DNA from: Viridibacillus arvi
GTDB taxonomy: Bacteria > Bacillota > Bacilli > Bacillales_A > Planococcaceae
Assembly: GCF_001274945.1 (NCBI RefSeq)
Contig: NZ_LILB01000005.1
Location: 872,959-936,958 of the forward strand
DNA: 64,000 bases
Direction: 5' to 3'
Positions 26,441-35,296 of the stretch are shown here, in pieces. Numbering within the stretch: the first letter of the stretch is position 1; each line of letters begins with the position of its first letter. The notes under the pieces are model-generated. The model saw only the letters and a list, made by a program, of their open reading frames with translations. It searched no databases and was not told the origin of the DNA. A program made the position numbers and the translations under genes.

Positions 26441-26722
26441 TTATTTCTCTGTAAATGCATCATGCAACACAGATAATTCTTTTTCAAGTGAATCAAGAAT
26501 CTCTCTTCCCTTTTCACGTTCAAGCAAGCCTAACTTAACTGCAAAATCAATTTCGCGTGATAAGCCAAACATTTGTGTATCTAAAACTTCTTCGTATAGT
26601 GGGCATTGTGGCATTGTTAAATGCTCCATCTGTACTCTAATAAGCTTAGCAATTTTATCTGCGTCAGCAATAAGGAGTTCCAATGCCTTCTCCTGATATG
26701 AACTTTGCGATTTTGTATCCAT
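26441..26722 (-). CDS. ylaN: YlaN family protein (UPF0358), iron homeostasis
   Basis: A 93-residue helical cytoplasmic protein with the family core [22 protein letters not shown] and [18 protein letters not shown]. Recent work in Firmicutes links YlaN to iron: it binds Fe(II) and interacts with Fur, relieving repression; it is essential in B. subtilis under iron-poor conditions (from memory). It has its own terminator before ftsW. The upstream neighbour is divergent. Confidence 0.92.
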   Translation of the reverse strand: MDTKSQSSYQEKALELLIADADKIAKLIRVQMEHLTMPQCPLYEEVLDTQMFGLSREIDFAVKLGLLEREKGREILDSLEKELSVLHDAFTEK

Positions 26723-26900
26723 GAGGACGCCCCCATTACCTGATATTTCTTCTATTCTATCTTAATAAAGTTTATCTTTTGCGCAGTAAAATTGCAAGTA
26801 TATAACTATGTAAACCGTGTAACCAATTTTATTTCTTTATTAACTACATAAATTAGCGGTATACTGAGATATGGAATGTACTATTCAAGGAGGAATCAAC

Positions 26901-27401
26901 ATGGAATCTATCATTCAAATTAAAGGTGCCGTGAATTTTGCTATCACATTAGATCCAACTGTTTGGATTTTTGATGATCGTAAATTAGATCTAGACACAT
27001 ATTTTACTGAAGAACGAGTAATTGTAAACGCTGACGAAGAGTACATGGAAAAAGCAGGTAAACACTGGTCACGTGAAATTATGGAGGGTGCAACATTTCC
27101 ACCAACTTTAAAATCCGAACGAAAATTCGAGAGAAAACATATGATGACCGGCACATTCGGTATTATATTAAAACCCTTCCTAAACAATGCAGAAATTAAA
27201 GATGGTGCGACTACAGTTATTCTAGAATGCCGAGATGGCTCTGAATATAACTTCTCCATAGAAGATGCTGAGTCCCTTATCTTAAAATATAGCCAAGACG
27301 GTAAAATGCTGACTGATAACGGTCCTGTTTATGTACTCAACGGTGACGGTTCAAATGTAGAGAACCCAATTAAAGGTCTTGTTGCAATTCGAGTAGAATA
27401 G
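26901..27401 (+). CDS. Conserved protein of unknown function
   Basis: A 166-residue soluble protein, start ATG 26901 behind CAAGGAGGAATCAAC. The first part (IIQIKGAVNFAITLDPTVWI) and the repeated-looking acidic middle are unknown to me. The C-terminal third (about residues 100-166, VILECRDGSEYNFSIEDAES, then LTDNGPVYVL and NPIKGLVAIRVE) loosely follows the layout of sulfite-oxidase-type molybdopterin-binding domains, but the cysteine that binds molybdenum is missing, so I do not assign a function. It is 14 bases upstream of ylaI and very likely in one operon with it. The insertion of this gene before ylaI is not found in B. subtilis as far as I recall. Confidence 0.75.
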   Translation: MESIIQIKGAVNFAITLDPTVWIFDDRKLDLDTYFTEERVIVNADEEYMEKAGKHWSREIMEGATFPPTLKSERKFERKHMMTGTFGIILKPFLNNAEIKDGATTVILECRDGSEYNFSIEDAESLILKYSQDGKMLTDNGPVYVLNGDGSNVENPIKGLVAIRVE

Positions 27402-27415
27402 GAGGGACTTAAACG

Positions 27416-27619
27416 ATGCGAGTTAAATGTGTCATTTGCGATTCTATTAATGAATTACCCGATTATTCACCAGAAGCAAAAAAATTGCGAAATCGCCCTA
27501 TCCATACGTATATGTGCCCTATATGTCATGATCGCATTTCAGAAAGAACAAATGCCCGTTTAGCAACTGGTCGATTTATCTTTAGAAAAAAACACTCACT
27601 TGTCGAAGATGAATTCTAG
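27416..27619 (+). CDS. ylaI: YlaI family zinc-ribbon protein (DUF2197)
   Basis: A 67-residue protein with two CxxC pairs (CVIC at residues 5-8 and CPIC at 34-37), conserved KKLRNRPIHTYMC and RLATGRF, matching B. subtilis YlaI. Function unknown; the cysteines probably bind zinc. Start ATG 27416 after TAGGAGGGACTTAAACG, closely following the unknown gene upstream. Confidence 0.92.
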   Translation: MRVKCVICDSINELPDYSPEAKKLRNRPIHTYMCPICHDRISERTNARLATGRFIFRKKHSLVEDEF

Positions 27620-27655
27620 TTATTCTATGTAATGTAGGTTAAATAAAAAAAATAA

Positions 27656-27705
27656 AAAGAGCAATTGAGATTCAGCTATTAGCTTGTCCTCAATTGCTCT
27701 TTTTT
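27656..27705. terminator. Bidirectional terminator
   Basis: AAAAGAGCAATTGAG / CTCAATTGCTCTTTT stem with a long loop, between ylaI (+) and ylaH (-). Confidence 0.88.
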
Positions 27706-27723
27706 ATGTGGTTTACTAGATTA

Positions 27724-28113
27724 TTATTGTACTGTTTGTGCTTTTTTATCTCTACGCAGACCAATTTTATACATGATTAGCACAAGTGCGATAATCAATA
27801 ATCCCTCTACTACAGGTAAATAAGTTGCAAAGAATGTCAAAAAGATACAGCCAACAAACAAGAAGAAATAAATAACGATATTTTGCCAAAACTTAAGTTT
27901 TTTCGCGAATCCTAGATTGTAAACAACAATCGACAATGCAAAAATAACCACTAACAAAATATTACTAGCAACACTAAAATCAGATGCAGTTTGATAAACA
28001 TACTTGGCTACCGGATACATTTTATCAAATACAAATGCATCATTATTTGATACATCAGGTGCGGCAAGTTGAATAAAATTCAGTTCACTTAAAAAACCGG
28101 ATTTAATATCCAA
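27724..28113 (-). CDS. ylaH: YlaH-like membrane protein
   Basis: A 129-residue protein with three hydrophobic segments and the YlaH pattern SNILLVVIFALSIVVYNLGF followed by AKKLKFWQN and GLRRDKKAQ. Function unknown. It starts with TTG 28113, supported by AAGGAAGGAAAGTC. It lies 29 bases after typA in the same direction, as ylaG-ylaH in B. subtilis. Confidence 0.88.
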   Translation of the reverse strand: MDIKSGFLSELNFIQLAAPDVSNNDAFVFDKMYPVAKYVYQTASDFSVASNILLVVIFALSIVVYNLGFAKKLKFWQNIVIYFFLFVGCIFLTFFATYLPVVEGLLIIALVLIMYKIGLRRDKKAQTVQ

Positions 28114-28142
28114 GACTTTCCTTCCTTTCGTTTAGCGAATGA

Positions 28143-29984
28143 TTACTCAGCGCTACGTGATTTCTTAGCTTCTTTTTCGCGTTCGTTTTTATTTAGAATT
28201 TGTTTACGAAGGCGAATAGATTCTGGTGTTACTTCACAGTACTCATCTTCAGCCAAGTATTCTAATGCTTCTTCAAGAGTTAAAATACGAGGTTTTTTAA
28301 TAACATTCGTTTGGTCTTTGTTAGCTGAACGGATGTTTGTTTTTTGTTTCATTTTGATGATATTAACAGTAATGTCTGCATCACGTGTATTTTCACCAAC
28401 AATCATACCTTCATAAATATCAGTACCTGGTTCAACAAATAGTGTACCACGGTCTTCAATTTGCATCATACCATAAGTAGTTGATTTACCTGTTTCCATA
28501 GAAACTAGTACACCTTGACGACGTCCACCGATTTTACCTGTTAGTAATGGTTGATAGCTATCGAATGTATGGTTGAGAATACCGAAACCTTTTGTTAAAG
28601 ACATAAATTCAGTTGTATAACCAATTAATCCACGAGCAGGTACCATGAAGATTAAACGAACTTGGCCACTACCATTGTTCACCATATCTAACATTTCACC
28701 TTTACGTAAACCTAATGATTCAATAATTGAACCTACAGAATCTTCAGGTACATCGATTTGTACACGTTCAAATGGTTCACATTTTACACCATCAATTTCT
28801 TTAACGATAACTTTTGGTTTAGATACTTGTAATTCATAACCTTCACGACGCATGTTTTCAATCAGAATCGATAGGTGAAGTTCACCACGACCCGAAACAG
28901 TCCAAGCATCTGGAGAATTAGTATTTTCTACACGTAAACTTACATCTGTTTGTAATTGAGCGCGTAAACGTTCTTCAATTTTACGTGATGTTACCCATTT
29001 ACCTTCGCGACCTGCAAAAGGTGAGTTGTTTACTAAGAAAGTCATTTGTAATGTTGGTTCATCGATACGTAAAGGTGTTAAAGCTTCTTGGTGCTCAGTT
29101 GGACAAACAGTTTCACCTACGTTAATGTCTTCCATACCTGAAACAGCAATTAAATCACCTGAGTATGCTTCTTCAACTTCTTCACGTTTTAATCCGAAGA
29201 AACCAAAGATTTTAGTTACACGGAAATTTTTCACAGTGCCATCAAGTTTCATAAGTGCAACTTGTTGTCCAACATGGATTTTACCGCGGAATACGCGACC
29301 GATACCAATACGGCCAACATAGTCATTATAATCAAGTAATGCTACTTGGAATTGTAAAGGTTCATCACTAGTATCAGCTGGTGCTGGAATGTGACTAATA
29401 ATTTCTTCAAATAAGCACTTCATATTTTCTTCTTGTTTAGCTGGGTCTGAATCAAGTGATGCAGTACCATTTACACCAGAAGCAAACACGACTGGGAATT
29501 CTAATTGATCTTCATCAGCACCTAATTCGATTAATAAATCAATTACTTCATCCACTACTTCTGTAGGACGAGCTGAATCTTTATCGACTTTGTTTACAAC
29601 TACGATTGGTGTTAATTTTTGCTCTAATGCTTTTTTCAACACAAAACGAGTTTGAGGCATACAACCTTCATATGCATCTACAACTAATAGTACACCGTCA
29701 ACCATTTTCAGGATACGTTCAACTTCTCCACCGAAATCGGCATGTCCTGGTGTGTCTAGGATATTGATACGAGTACCTTCGTAGTTTACTGCTGTATTCT
29801 TCGCTAAAATTGTAATACCACGTTCACGTTCGATGTCGTTCGAGTCCATTGCTCTTTCTGCGACATTTTCGTTTGAACGAAAAGTACCTGATTGTTGTAA
29901 TAATTGGTCAACCAATGTCGTTTTACCATGGTCAACGTGAGCTATAATTGCAATATTTCTAATGTCTTGACGTAAATTTGTCAT
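28143..29984 (-). CDS. typA: Ribosome-associated GTPase TypA/BipA
   Basis: Translational GTPase that binds the ribosome and helps 50S assembly and growth under stress, notably in the cold. The 613-residue protein has the G domain motifs [10 protein letters not shown] (about 13-22), [16 protein letters not shown] and NKVDKD, followed by domain II, EF-G-like domains and the TypA-specific C-terminal domain. The frame opens at 29999, but [10 protein letters not shown] at 29984 is the family N-terminus and follows GTGGAGTGGAATA. B. subtilis counterpart: ylaG. Confidence 0.96.
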   Translation of the reverse strand: MTNLRQDIRNIAIIAHVDHGKTTLVDQLLQQSGTFRSNENVAERAMDSNDIERERGITILAKNTAVNYEGTRINILDTPGHADFGGEVERILKMVDGVLLVVDAYEGCMPQTRFVLKKALEQKLTPIVVVNKVDKDSARPTEVVDEVIDLLIELGADEDQLEFPVVFASGVNGTASLDSDPAKQEENMKCLFEEIISHIPAPADTSDEPLQFQVALLDYNDYVGRIGIGRVFRGKIHVGQQVALMKLDGTVKNFRVTKIFGFFGLKREEVEEAYSGDLIAVSGMEDINVGETVCPTEHQEALTPLRIDEPTLQMTFLVNNSPFAGREGKWVTSRKIEERLRAQLQTDVSLRVENTNSPDAWTVSGRGELHLSILIENMRREGYELQVSKPKVIVKEIDGVKCEPFERVQIDVPEDSVGSIIESLGLRKGEMLDMVNNGSGQVRLIFMVPARGLIGYTTEFMSLTKGFGILNHTFDSYQPLLTGKIGGRRQGVLVSMETGKSTTYGMMQIEDRGTLFVEPGTDIYEGMIVGENTRDADITVNIIKMKQKTNIRSANKDQTNVIKKPRILTLEEALEYLAEDEYCEVTPESIRLRKQILNKNEREKEAKKSRSAE

Positions 29985-30168
29985 TATTCCACTCCACATT
30001 CTATTTTCGAGTCCATAACTGTGTTATTATAACACAAGAGATGTTTTTTGTCTTTTCTTAACAACTAGTATTTCAAATTTTTTTATTATTTCACAGTATA
30101 ATTATTAGTTCGACATTAAGTTATTATCACTTATAAGTCAAACAAATTCATCAACTGGAGGATTTAAA

Positions 30169-30354
30169 ATGAAAAATGCTAAAGTCGTTATGGCTTTTTT
30201 TGCATTAGCTGCAGTGCTAGCTATGTGTTCAATAGGAATTGCAGTTGCCTTTAAAAGCGTAATTGGTATCTTTGGTGCCATTATTTTGGTTTGTGCCATT
30301 ATGGGCTATGGCTTCAAAACTAAACGACAATTCCGTGATAAAGGTTTGCTGTAA
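30169..30354 (+). CDS. ylaF: YlaF family small membrane protein (DUF5325)
   Basis: A 61-residue protein with two hydrophobic segments (about residues 7-26 and 30-48) and a basic C-terminus KTKRQFRDKGLL. Function unknown. ATG follows AACTGGAGGATTTAAA. Divergent to typA, which matches the ylaF-ylaG neighbourhood of B. subtilis. Confidence 0.85.
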   Translation: MKNAKVVMAFFALAAVLAMCSIGIAVAFKSVIGIFGAIILVCAIMGYGFKTKRQFRDKGLL

Positions 30355-30365
30355 CTCTTCTCAAA

Positions 30366-30407
30366 TAAAAAGAATGAACTGGCAATTTGCGAGTTCATTC
30401 TTTTTAT
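30366..30407. terminator. Bidirectional terminator
   Basis: AAAAAGAATGAACT / AGTTCATTCTTTTT stem between ylaF (+) and the inositol monophosphatase gene (-). Confidence 0.9.
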
Positions 30408-30420
30408 TTATATCTATATT

Positions 30421-31215
30421 CTATTTCAAATCAACGTATTGTTCAATGATTGTCTTATGAATTTTAGGATTTGCAATAATAAATGTATCTTGTTCTTCCA
30501 AATTAATCGCTTCATTTCCTAAGTTTGACACAATCGCACCAACTTCATTTGCAATCACTGCACCACCAGCAATATCCCAAGGTGATAATCGCATAGACAT
30601 ATAAGCATCCATCCGTCCACATACTACTGAAGCAATCTCTAAAGTAGCAGAGCCATACGATCTTGTCCCTCTAACATGATGAACAAGGTCAATCATCTTA
30701 TTGTGTTCGATGTAGCGATTTGGTGTAACCCAAGTAGCGTTTATCCCAATAATAGCTTCGTGTAGCGGTAATGGTTGCAGCCGTTCTAACTGACGATCAT
30801 TCATATATGCTCCTTGTCCCTCGATAGCATAATACAAATCATTGCGCATTACATCGTATATGTACCCTAGTTTTCCAATGCCATCAACATAAATGCCAAT
30901 TGAAATTGCAAAATTACGATGCTGTCGTATGAAATTCATCGTCCCATCAATCGGATCAATTATCCATACGACACCATCCAATGATTCAAGGGGTTCCCCC
31001 ATCCCTTCCTCACCGAGAATTTTAAATGCGGGATCATAAGAATGAATTTGTTCAATAAAAAATAATTCTGTTTCACGATCAATATTCGTTACAAGATCAT
31101 TCGCATTTGCCTTTGTCTCGATTTCTAACTTTTCAGAAAGTGATTGACGAATTCGTTCGCCTGCTTCATGAATAATTTTAACTGTAAATTCATGTATTGC
31201 TATAATCTCCAACAT
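30421..31215 (-). CDS. suhB: Inositol monophosphatase family protein (SuhB/YktC)
   Basis: Mg-dependent phosphatase of the IMPase family, 264 residues. Metal-binding motifs are seen: GEEG (about 65-68), DPIDGTMNFIRQ (about 83-94) and WDIAGGAVI (about 209-217). Family members act on inositol phosphate, NADP or other sugar phosphates, so substrate is open. The frame opens at 31299 but ATG 31215, after GAAAGGTGGGGCT, is the family start. It belongs to the conserved yktA-yktB-ykzI-yktC neighbourhood. Confidence 0.9.
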   Translation of the reverse strand: MLEIIAIHEFTVKIIHEAGERIRQSLSEKLEIETKANANDLVTNIDRETELFFIEQIHSYDPAFKILGEEGMGEPLESLDGVVWIIDPIDGTMNFIRQHRNFAISIGIYVDGIGKLGYIYDVMRNDLYYAIEGQGAYMNDRQLERLQPLPLHEAIIGINATWVTPNRYIEHNKMIDLVHHVRGTRSYGSATLEIASVVCGRMDAYMSMRLSPWDIAGGAVIANEVGAIVSNLGNEAINLEEQDTFIIANPKIHKTIIEQYVDLK

Positions 31216-31287
31216 AGCCCCACCTTTCGAAGCAAAAAAAACATCATTTCTATAAGTACAAAATGTTTTTTGCCTATCTCTATTATA

Positions 31288-31327
31288 GCAAAAAAACATC
31301 TGCTTCTCATTTGATTAGCAGATGTTC
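31288..31327 (-). terminator. Terminator of the ykzI-like gene
   Basis: Minus-strand AACATCTGC / GCAGATGTT stem, followed by six or seven T, between the ykzI-like gene and suhB. Confidence 0.85.
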
Positions 31328-31350
31328 ACCGGCGAATATTGATTCTCTCT

Positions 31351-31548
31351 TTAGGCAAAAGCATGAAATGCCTCCAATTCCAAATGAAGTTCAGAAAGGC
31401 GAATTTTGCTTAATTCAATTTGTTTTACATCCTCATCTTGCAGAGCATCAAATAATGTTGCTAGTTCATAATCCATTTCTAATTGCAGTCCCTTCACATA
31501 TTGCTTTTCATAATCAACTTTGCGAATAATGTGTACTACCTGTTTCAT
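31351..31548 (-). CDS. ykzI: Small YkzI-like protein of unknown function
   Basis: A 65-residue protein, MKQVVHIIRKVDYEKQYVKG at the N-terminus, rich in E, L and K and probably a helical hairpin. ATG 31548 follows AAGGAGCTGGTTAGT; the longer frame from 31581 is unlikely. The name rests mainly on its position between yktB and yktC, as in B. subtilis, and on a general likeness. Confidence 0.65.
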   Translation of the reverse strand: MKQVVHIIRKVDYEKQYVKGLQLEMDYELATLFDALQDEDVKQIELSKIRLSELHLELEAFHAFA

Positions 31549-31705
31549 ACTAACCAGCTCCTTTTTATTTTGTTTGTGCAAGCTAGGACTTAAAGTGTCT
31601 TACTACATTATATGCATGATGTGAAAAATGATAAGTCCTTCTACAAGATTTTTTCCCAAATTTCTAATAAAATAAACATAAACTTTCAAAAGGAGTTAAA
31701 TTATT

Positions 31706-32338
31706 ATGCCAAAAACAAAATGGACACAAAAAGATTTCGACGTTTTCTCCATCAATGGCTTAGAACCACGAATGGAAGCACTTATCAATACCGTAAGACC
31801 AAAATTTGAAGAATTAGGTACGACATTTTCTACATATTTCTCCGCAAAAACTGCAGATGAATTTTATCCACATGTAGCAAAGCATGCACGTCGTAAAGTA
31901 AATCCCCCAAAAGATAGCTGGGTCGCATTTGCTCCTTACAAACGCGGCTATAAATCAATTCCTCACTTTCAGCTTGGCTTATTTGGTACTCATCTATTCA
32001 TAATTCTTTGCGTTATTTATGAAGCACCAAGTAAAGTTGAAATTGCTGATCGTTTACTAAAAAAACAGAATTTATTTAAAAAGCTACCAAAAAATTTTTA
32101 TGTATCAGGTGATCATTTTTCACCAGAAGGAATTAATATAAAAGATGCTTTGAAAGATGGTCAGCTAGTCGGTTTACTTGAACGTTTACGGGATGTAAAA
32201 AAAGGTGAATTTATAGTTGGTCTACAAATCCCAAAAGAAAATGCGGTACAATTAACTGCTGAGGAATTTGAGAAATTAACTGAAGAAACATTTGATGCAT
32301 TACTCCCTATTTATAATACTATGGTCAACAAAAAGTAA
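31706..32338 (+). CDS. yktB: YktB family protein (UPF0637/DUF1054)
   Basis: A 210-residue soluble protein with the DUF1054 features FDVFSINGLEPRMEALINTV, ARRKVNPPKDSWVAFAP and PHFQLGLF. The function is unknown. ATG 31706 follows AAAAGGAGTTAAATTATT. It faces yktA across a shared terminator, and lies divergent to the ykzI-like gene. Confidence 0.92.
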   Translation: MPKTKWTQKDFDVFSINGLEPRMEALINTVRPKFEELGTTFSTYFSAKTADEFYPHVAKHARRKVNPPKDSWVAFAPYKRGYKSIPHFQLGLFGTHLFIILCVIYEAPSKVEIADRLLKKQNLFKKLPKNFYVSGDHFSPEGINIKDALKDGQLVGLLERLRDVKKGEFIVGLQIPKENAVQLTAEEFEKLTEETFDALLPIYNTMVNKK

Positions 32339-32364
32339 AAGAACAGGCATAAGCCTGTTCTTTT
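32337..32364. terminator. Bidirectional terminator
   Basis: AAAAGAACAGGC-ATAA-GCCTGTTCTTTT, between convergent yktB and yktA. Confidence 0.93.
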
Positions 32365-32650
32365 ACTTTCTTTTTCTTGATTCACCTTTAATTTTCGAAC
32401 CAGCTGGAGCATCTTTCATTTGCTTAATAATTGAATAGCTCACATAGCCACTAACTTCTTCAAATTCGCGGAAAATGGTTTTTTCTTCAGCCATCGCTGG
32501 CACGATTTCTTTAAATCGTCTATATTTTGACATTAGATCTTCGCGTTGAACACCTGTTTCATATGCTTTTTCTATTGCTTGGAAGAACGCAATTACATCT
32601 ACAATTTCTTCTGTAGACCAGTCCGTTGAGAACGGATAAGAGTATTCCAT
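32363..32650 (-). CDS. yktA: YktA family protein (UPF0223)
   Basis: A 95-residue protein with the UPF0223 pattern [30 protein letters not shown] and EFEEVSGY, and a basic C-terminus. Helical fold; function unknown. ATG follows AAAAGGTAGGTAAGAAT. Just downstream of the nitronate monooxygenase gene in the same direction (39 bases). Confidence 0.92.
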   Translation of the reverse strand: MEYSYPFSTDWSTEEIVDVIAFFQAIEKAYETGVQREDLMSKYRRFKEIVPAMAEEKTIFREFEEVSGYVSYSIIKQMKDAPAGSKIKGESRKRK

Positions 32651-32689
32651 ATTCTTACCTACCTTTTGATTCAGGCTAATATAGCCTTT

Positions 32690-33652
32690 TTATTGTTCTC
32701 CCCATTTTAAGCGTATTTCCGTTGCCTGCGCAACCATTCGCTGTATAAGTTTCTCCACAGTCGGTTCATCTTGGATTAAACCTGTTACTTGTCCAGCCCA
32801 ACCAAACCCTTCATTTTCCTTACCTTCATATATATATTTTTTATTCGCTTGACCACTTATGAAATTTTTTAAAGCTTCATATGTTGGAGTTACTTTTTCA
32901 ATATCATGAATTTGATCTGTCCAACTATTTCTAATAGCGCGTGCTGGTGTACCTATGGATCGTTTAATTACAGTCGTGTCTGCTTCCGTGCTATTAATTA
33001 AAGCGTTTTTATACAGAACGGATGCATCAATACATTCTTTCGTCGCGATAAAACGCGTTCCCATCTCAATACCTTCTGCACCTAACGCAAGCGCTGCCAT
33101 CCACCCACGACCATCACCTATACCTCCTGATGCAATCACAGGAATAGAAACAGCATCTACCACTTGAGGTACTAGTACCATTGTTCCGATATCATCCCGC
33201 CCTAGATGACCTCCACCTTCTTGTCCTACTACCATAACGGCATCTGCACCTAATTCTTCAGCTTTTTGCGCTTGTCTACGTGCAGCAACTAATACTAATT
33301 TCTTAATATCTGTTCCCTCTAATTGTTTAAAAATCGGAGCAGGATTTCCACCTGTCATTGATACAACCGGTACTTTTTCCTCTATTGCTACCGCTAACAT
33401 ATGCTCAAATGAGCGACCATGTTGGCCAATAGCATAATTAACACCGAATGGTCGATCTGTTAAGCGGCGTACTTTTTGAATTTCTTTACGTAGTGCTTCT
33501 GGGTTTTCTAAGCTCATAGCTGTAATTTGCCCTAATCCTCCAGCATTCGACACAGCTGCAGCCAAATCTGCATATGCTAAATAAGCAAGTCCACCTTGAA
33601 TGATCGGATACTCTATACCTAATAATTCTGTCACTCTTGTTTTCCATTTCAT
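32690..33652 (-). CDS. Nitronate monooxygenase / 2-nitropropane dioxygenase family flavoprotein
   Basis: FMN-dependent TIM-barrel enzyme of 320 residues. Signatures: YPIIQGGLAYLAYADLAAAV at the N-terminus, EGGGHLGRDD (about 145-154), PVIASGGIGDGRG and GAEGIEMGTRF (about 174-203) for phosphate binding of FMN. Family members oxidise nitronates; the FabK enoyl-ACP reductases have the same fold, so the substrate is not settled. ATG follows AAAGGGGAGTTGTAACAT. Confidence 0.87.
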   Translation of the reverse strand: MKWKTRVTELLGIEYPIIQGGLAYLAYADLAAAVSNAGGLGQITAMSLENPEALRKEIQKVRRLTDRPFGVNYAIGQHGRSFEHMLAVAIEEKVPVVSMTGGNPAPIFKQLEGTDIKKLVLVAARRQAQKAEELGADAVMVVGQEGGGHLGRDDIGTMVLVPQVVDAVSIPVIASGGIGDGRGWMAALALGAEGIEMGTRFIATKECIDASVLYKNALINSTEADTTVIKRSIGTPARAIRNSWTDQIHDIEKVTPTYEALKNFISGQANKKYIYEGKENEGFGWAGQVTGLIQDEPTVEKLIQRMVAQATEIRLKWGEQ

Positions 33653-33739
33653 ATGTTACAACTCCCCTTTGTTTTCCTATATTAAACTGGTTCGCCGAAT
33701 ATTAAAGAAACCCTTTTTTCATTTTTATTTCCCAAGAAA

Positions 33740-33785
33740 TAAAAACAGCATGTGAAAAATTCAAAAAGAATTTCCACATGCTATT
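33740..33785 (-). terminator. Terminator of the lrgAB-type operon
   Basis: Minus-strand AGCATGTG / CACATGCT stem with a long AT-rich loop, then a T-run (GTTTTTATTT). Confidence 0.8.
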
Positions 33786-33786
33786 T

Positions 33787-34464
33787 TCAGAATATAAGCA
33801 TTGCAAATAAGGGACAAATAAATGCTCCAATAACAGCACTTAGTGTCATTGATACCGAGCCCATGGATAAGGTTTTTTCTCCGTATTCAGTAAGTTTTGA
33901 AACACCGAATCCATGAGCTCCTCCTCCCATTGAAACTCCTCTGCTCACCGCAGTATCAATTTTACAAACGCGGAATATAAACGGCCCTAAAATGGCACCA
34001 GTAAATCCTGCCACCATAACAAATACAGCAGTCATAGGCGGAATTCCACCTAATGAATCACTTACTTGCATTGCAACCGGTGTTGTAATCGATTTCGGCA
34101 GTAACGATCTCACCATTTCATTATCAAAACGCATTAACTTCGCCAAAGCAAAAACACTAATAAGACCTGAAATCATAGCCACAATTACACCAGAAATTAT
34201 AGATAATTTATATGTTTTAATCATATGCCTTTGTGTATACAAAGGATATGCTAAACTTACAACCGCAGGCCCTAGCATTACATCAATCCATTTACCACCA
34301 GTCATATATGTTTCATACGGAATATTACACAATGCTAAAATAAAAACACCGATTATTGTCGTTGTTAAAATTGGTAGCAAAAATGGAGTCGAAAAACGAG
34401 CATATAATTTTGACATTAGATAAAAAATAAAAATAGTTATTAGAATAATGGCTACAGCTTTCAT
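33787..34464 (-). CDS. lrgB: LrgB/CidB family membrane protein
   Basis: A 225-residue membrane protein with six or seven helices and the LrgB pattern LPKSITTPVAMQVSDSLGGI and MGGGAHGFGVSKLTEYGE. The family acts with LrgA/CidA; it has been linked to murein hydrolase control and, more recently, to export of pyruvate or other small organic acids. The ATG overlaps the end of the lrgA-type gene as ATGA, so the two are translationally coupled. Confidence 0.92.
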   Translation of the reverse strand: MKAVAIILITIFIFYLMSKLYARFSTPFLLPILTTTIIGVFILALCNIPYETYMTGGKWIDVMLGPAVVSLAYPLYTQRHMIKTYKLSIISGVIVAMISGLISVFALAKLMRFDNEMVRSLLPKSITTPVAMQVSDSLGGIPPMTAVFVMVAGFTGAILGPFIFRVCKIDTAVSRGVSMGGGAHGFGVSKLTEYGEKTLSMGSVSMTLSAVIGAFICPLFAMLIF

Positions 34465-35132
34465 TTTACGACCTCCTTCAGTTCTTTAGTTTCTAACTTT
34501 TCTTTCTTCTCTATAATTTTACAAATTCTACCTGAAATAATAATTGTACAGATCGTACTAGCTATAACTGTGAGTAATAACAAAATACCATGCAAAGATA
34601 ATAATTCAGGATAATTTATAACGCCTACAGTTGCAGGAACGAAAAACAACGGTAAAATTGCTAACATAAATCCTGCTCCTTCTTCAATCAATGACACTGG
34701 CATTATTTTACTAAGTAACAGAGCTAATAAAATGAGTAAACCGACGATACTACCGGGAAATTTGACCCCTAATAAATTCACGATAGTCGTACCAATAAAA
34801 GAAAAAACGTATAGTATTACCATTTGGAAAATTATTCGTACCCATTTTATTGATTTTTGTTTTATAAATTTAATTTTCATTGAGTTTTTCTGCTTCAATT
34901 TCGTTGAATCTAGTTGTGTTGTTGGTAGATTTTCCGCTTCTAATTTCTGTTCTGCAATTTCACTTATTTTAGATTCATCCACTTCTGGTCCAGTTATTTC
35001 CAACTCATCTACCGCTGCTTCATTGACATCTCGCTCTTTTACTTCCGCTTTTTCTTCGGACGCTTTACTAACTATCTTATAATTGCTTGTTTTGTGTTTG
35101 ACTAACTTGTAATTACCCACTTTAGATTGCAT
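34461..35132 (-). CDS. lrgA: LrgA/CidA family protein with an unusual 85-residue acidic N-terminal extension
   Basis: The C-terminal 125 residues are a normal LrgA/CidA protein with four helices (KWVRIIFQMVILYVFSFIGT, LGVKFPGSIVGLLILLALLL, GAGFMLAILPLFFVPATVG). The first 84 residues are not seen in usual family members of about 120-130 residues: they begin with two similar segments (GNYKLVKHKT, SNYKIVSKAS) and continue as a charged, E/D/K-rich, probably unstructured stretch. The extension is likely translated, because AAAAGGGGAGTTTCGAA precedes ATG 35132 while the internal ATG at 34880 lacks a ribosome-binding site. It could be an intracellular sensor or a fused remnant. The lrgB-type gene follows with a 4-base overlap. 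Confidence 0.88.
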   Translation of the reverse strand: MQSKVGNYKLVKHKTSNYKIVSKASEEKAEVKERDVNEAAVDELEITGPEVDESKISEIAEQKLEAENLPTTQLDSTKLKQKNSMKIKFIKQKSIKWVRIIFQMVILYVFSFIGTTIVNLLGVKFPGSIVGLLILLALLLSKIMPVSLIEEGAGFMLAILPLFFVPATVGVINYPELLSLHGILLLLTVIASTICTIIISGRICKIIEKKEKLETKELKEVVK

Positions 35133-35227
35133 TTCGAAACTCCCCTTTTAACACATGCCGTGTTTATAAAGTAATACGAAATATTGTACGCCTATCTTTC
35201 CTAGATGTCTATGAATCTAACTGGAAT

Positions 35228-35277
35228 AAAAAAGAAGCTACCCTTCATTAACTATGTAATGATAGATAGCTTCTTTC
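35228..35277 (-). terminator. Terminator of the RND transporter gene
   Basis: AAAGAAGCTA / TAGCTTCTTT stem with a long loop, followed on the minus strand by six T. Confidence 0.8.
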
Positions 35278-35296
35278 CTATTTTTATTAATAATAA

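Noticed and set aside
26901-27401. Peptidyl-prolyl isomerase, a label I recall for similar proteins
   Set aside because: No cyclophilin, FKBP or parvulin motif is visible.
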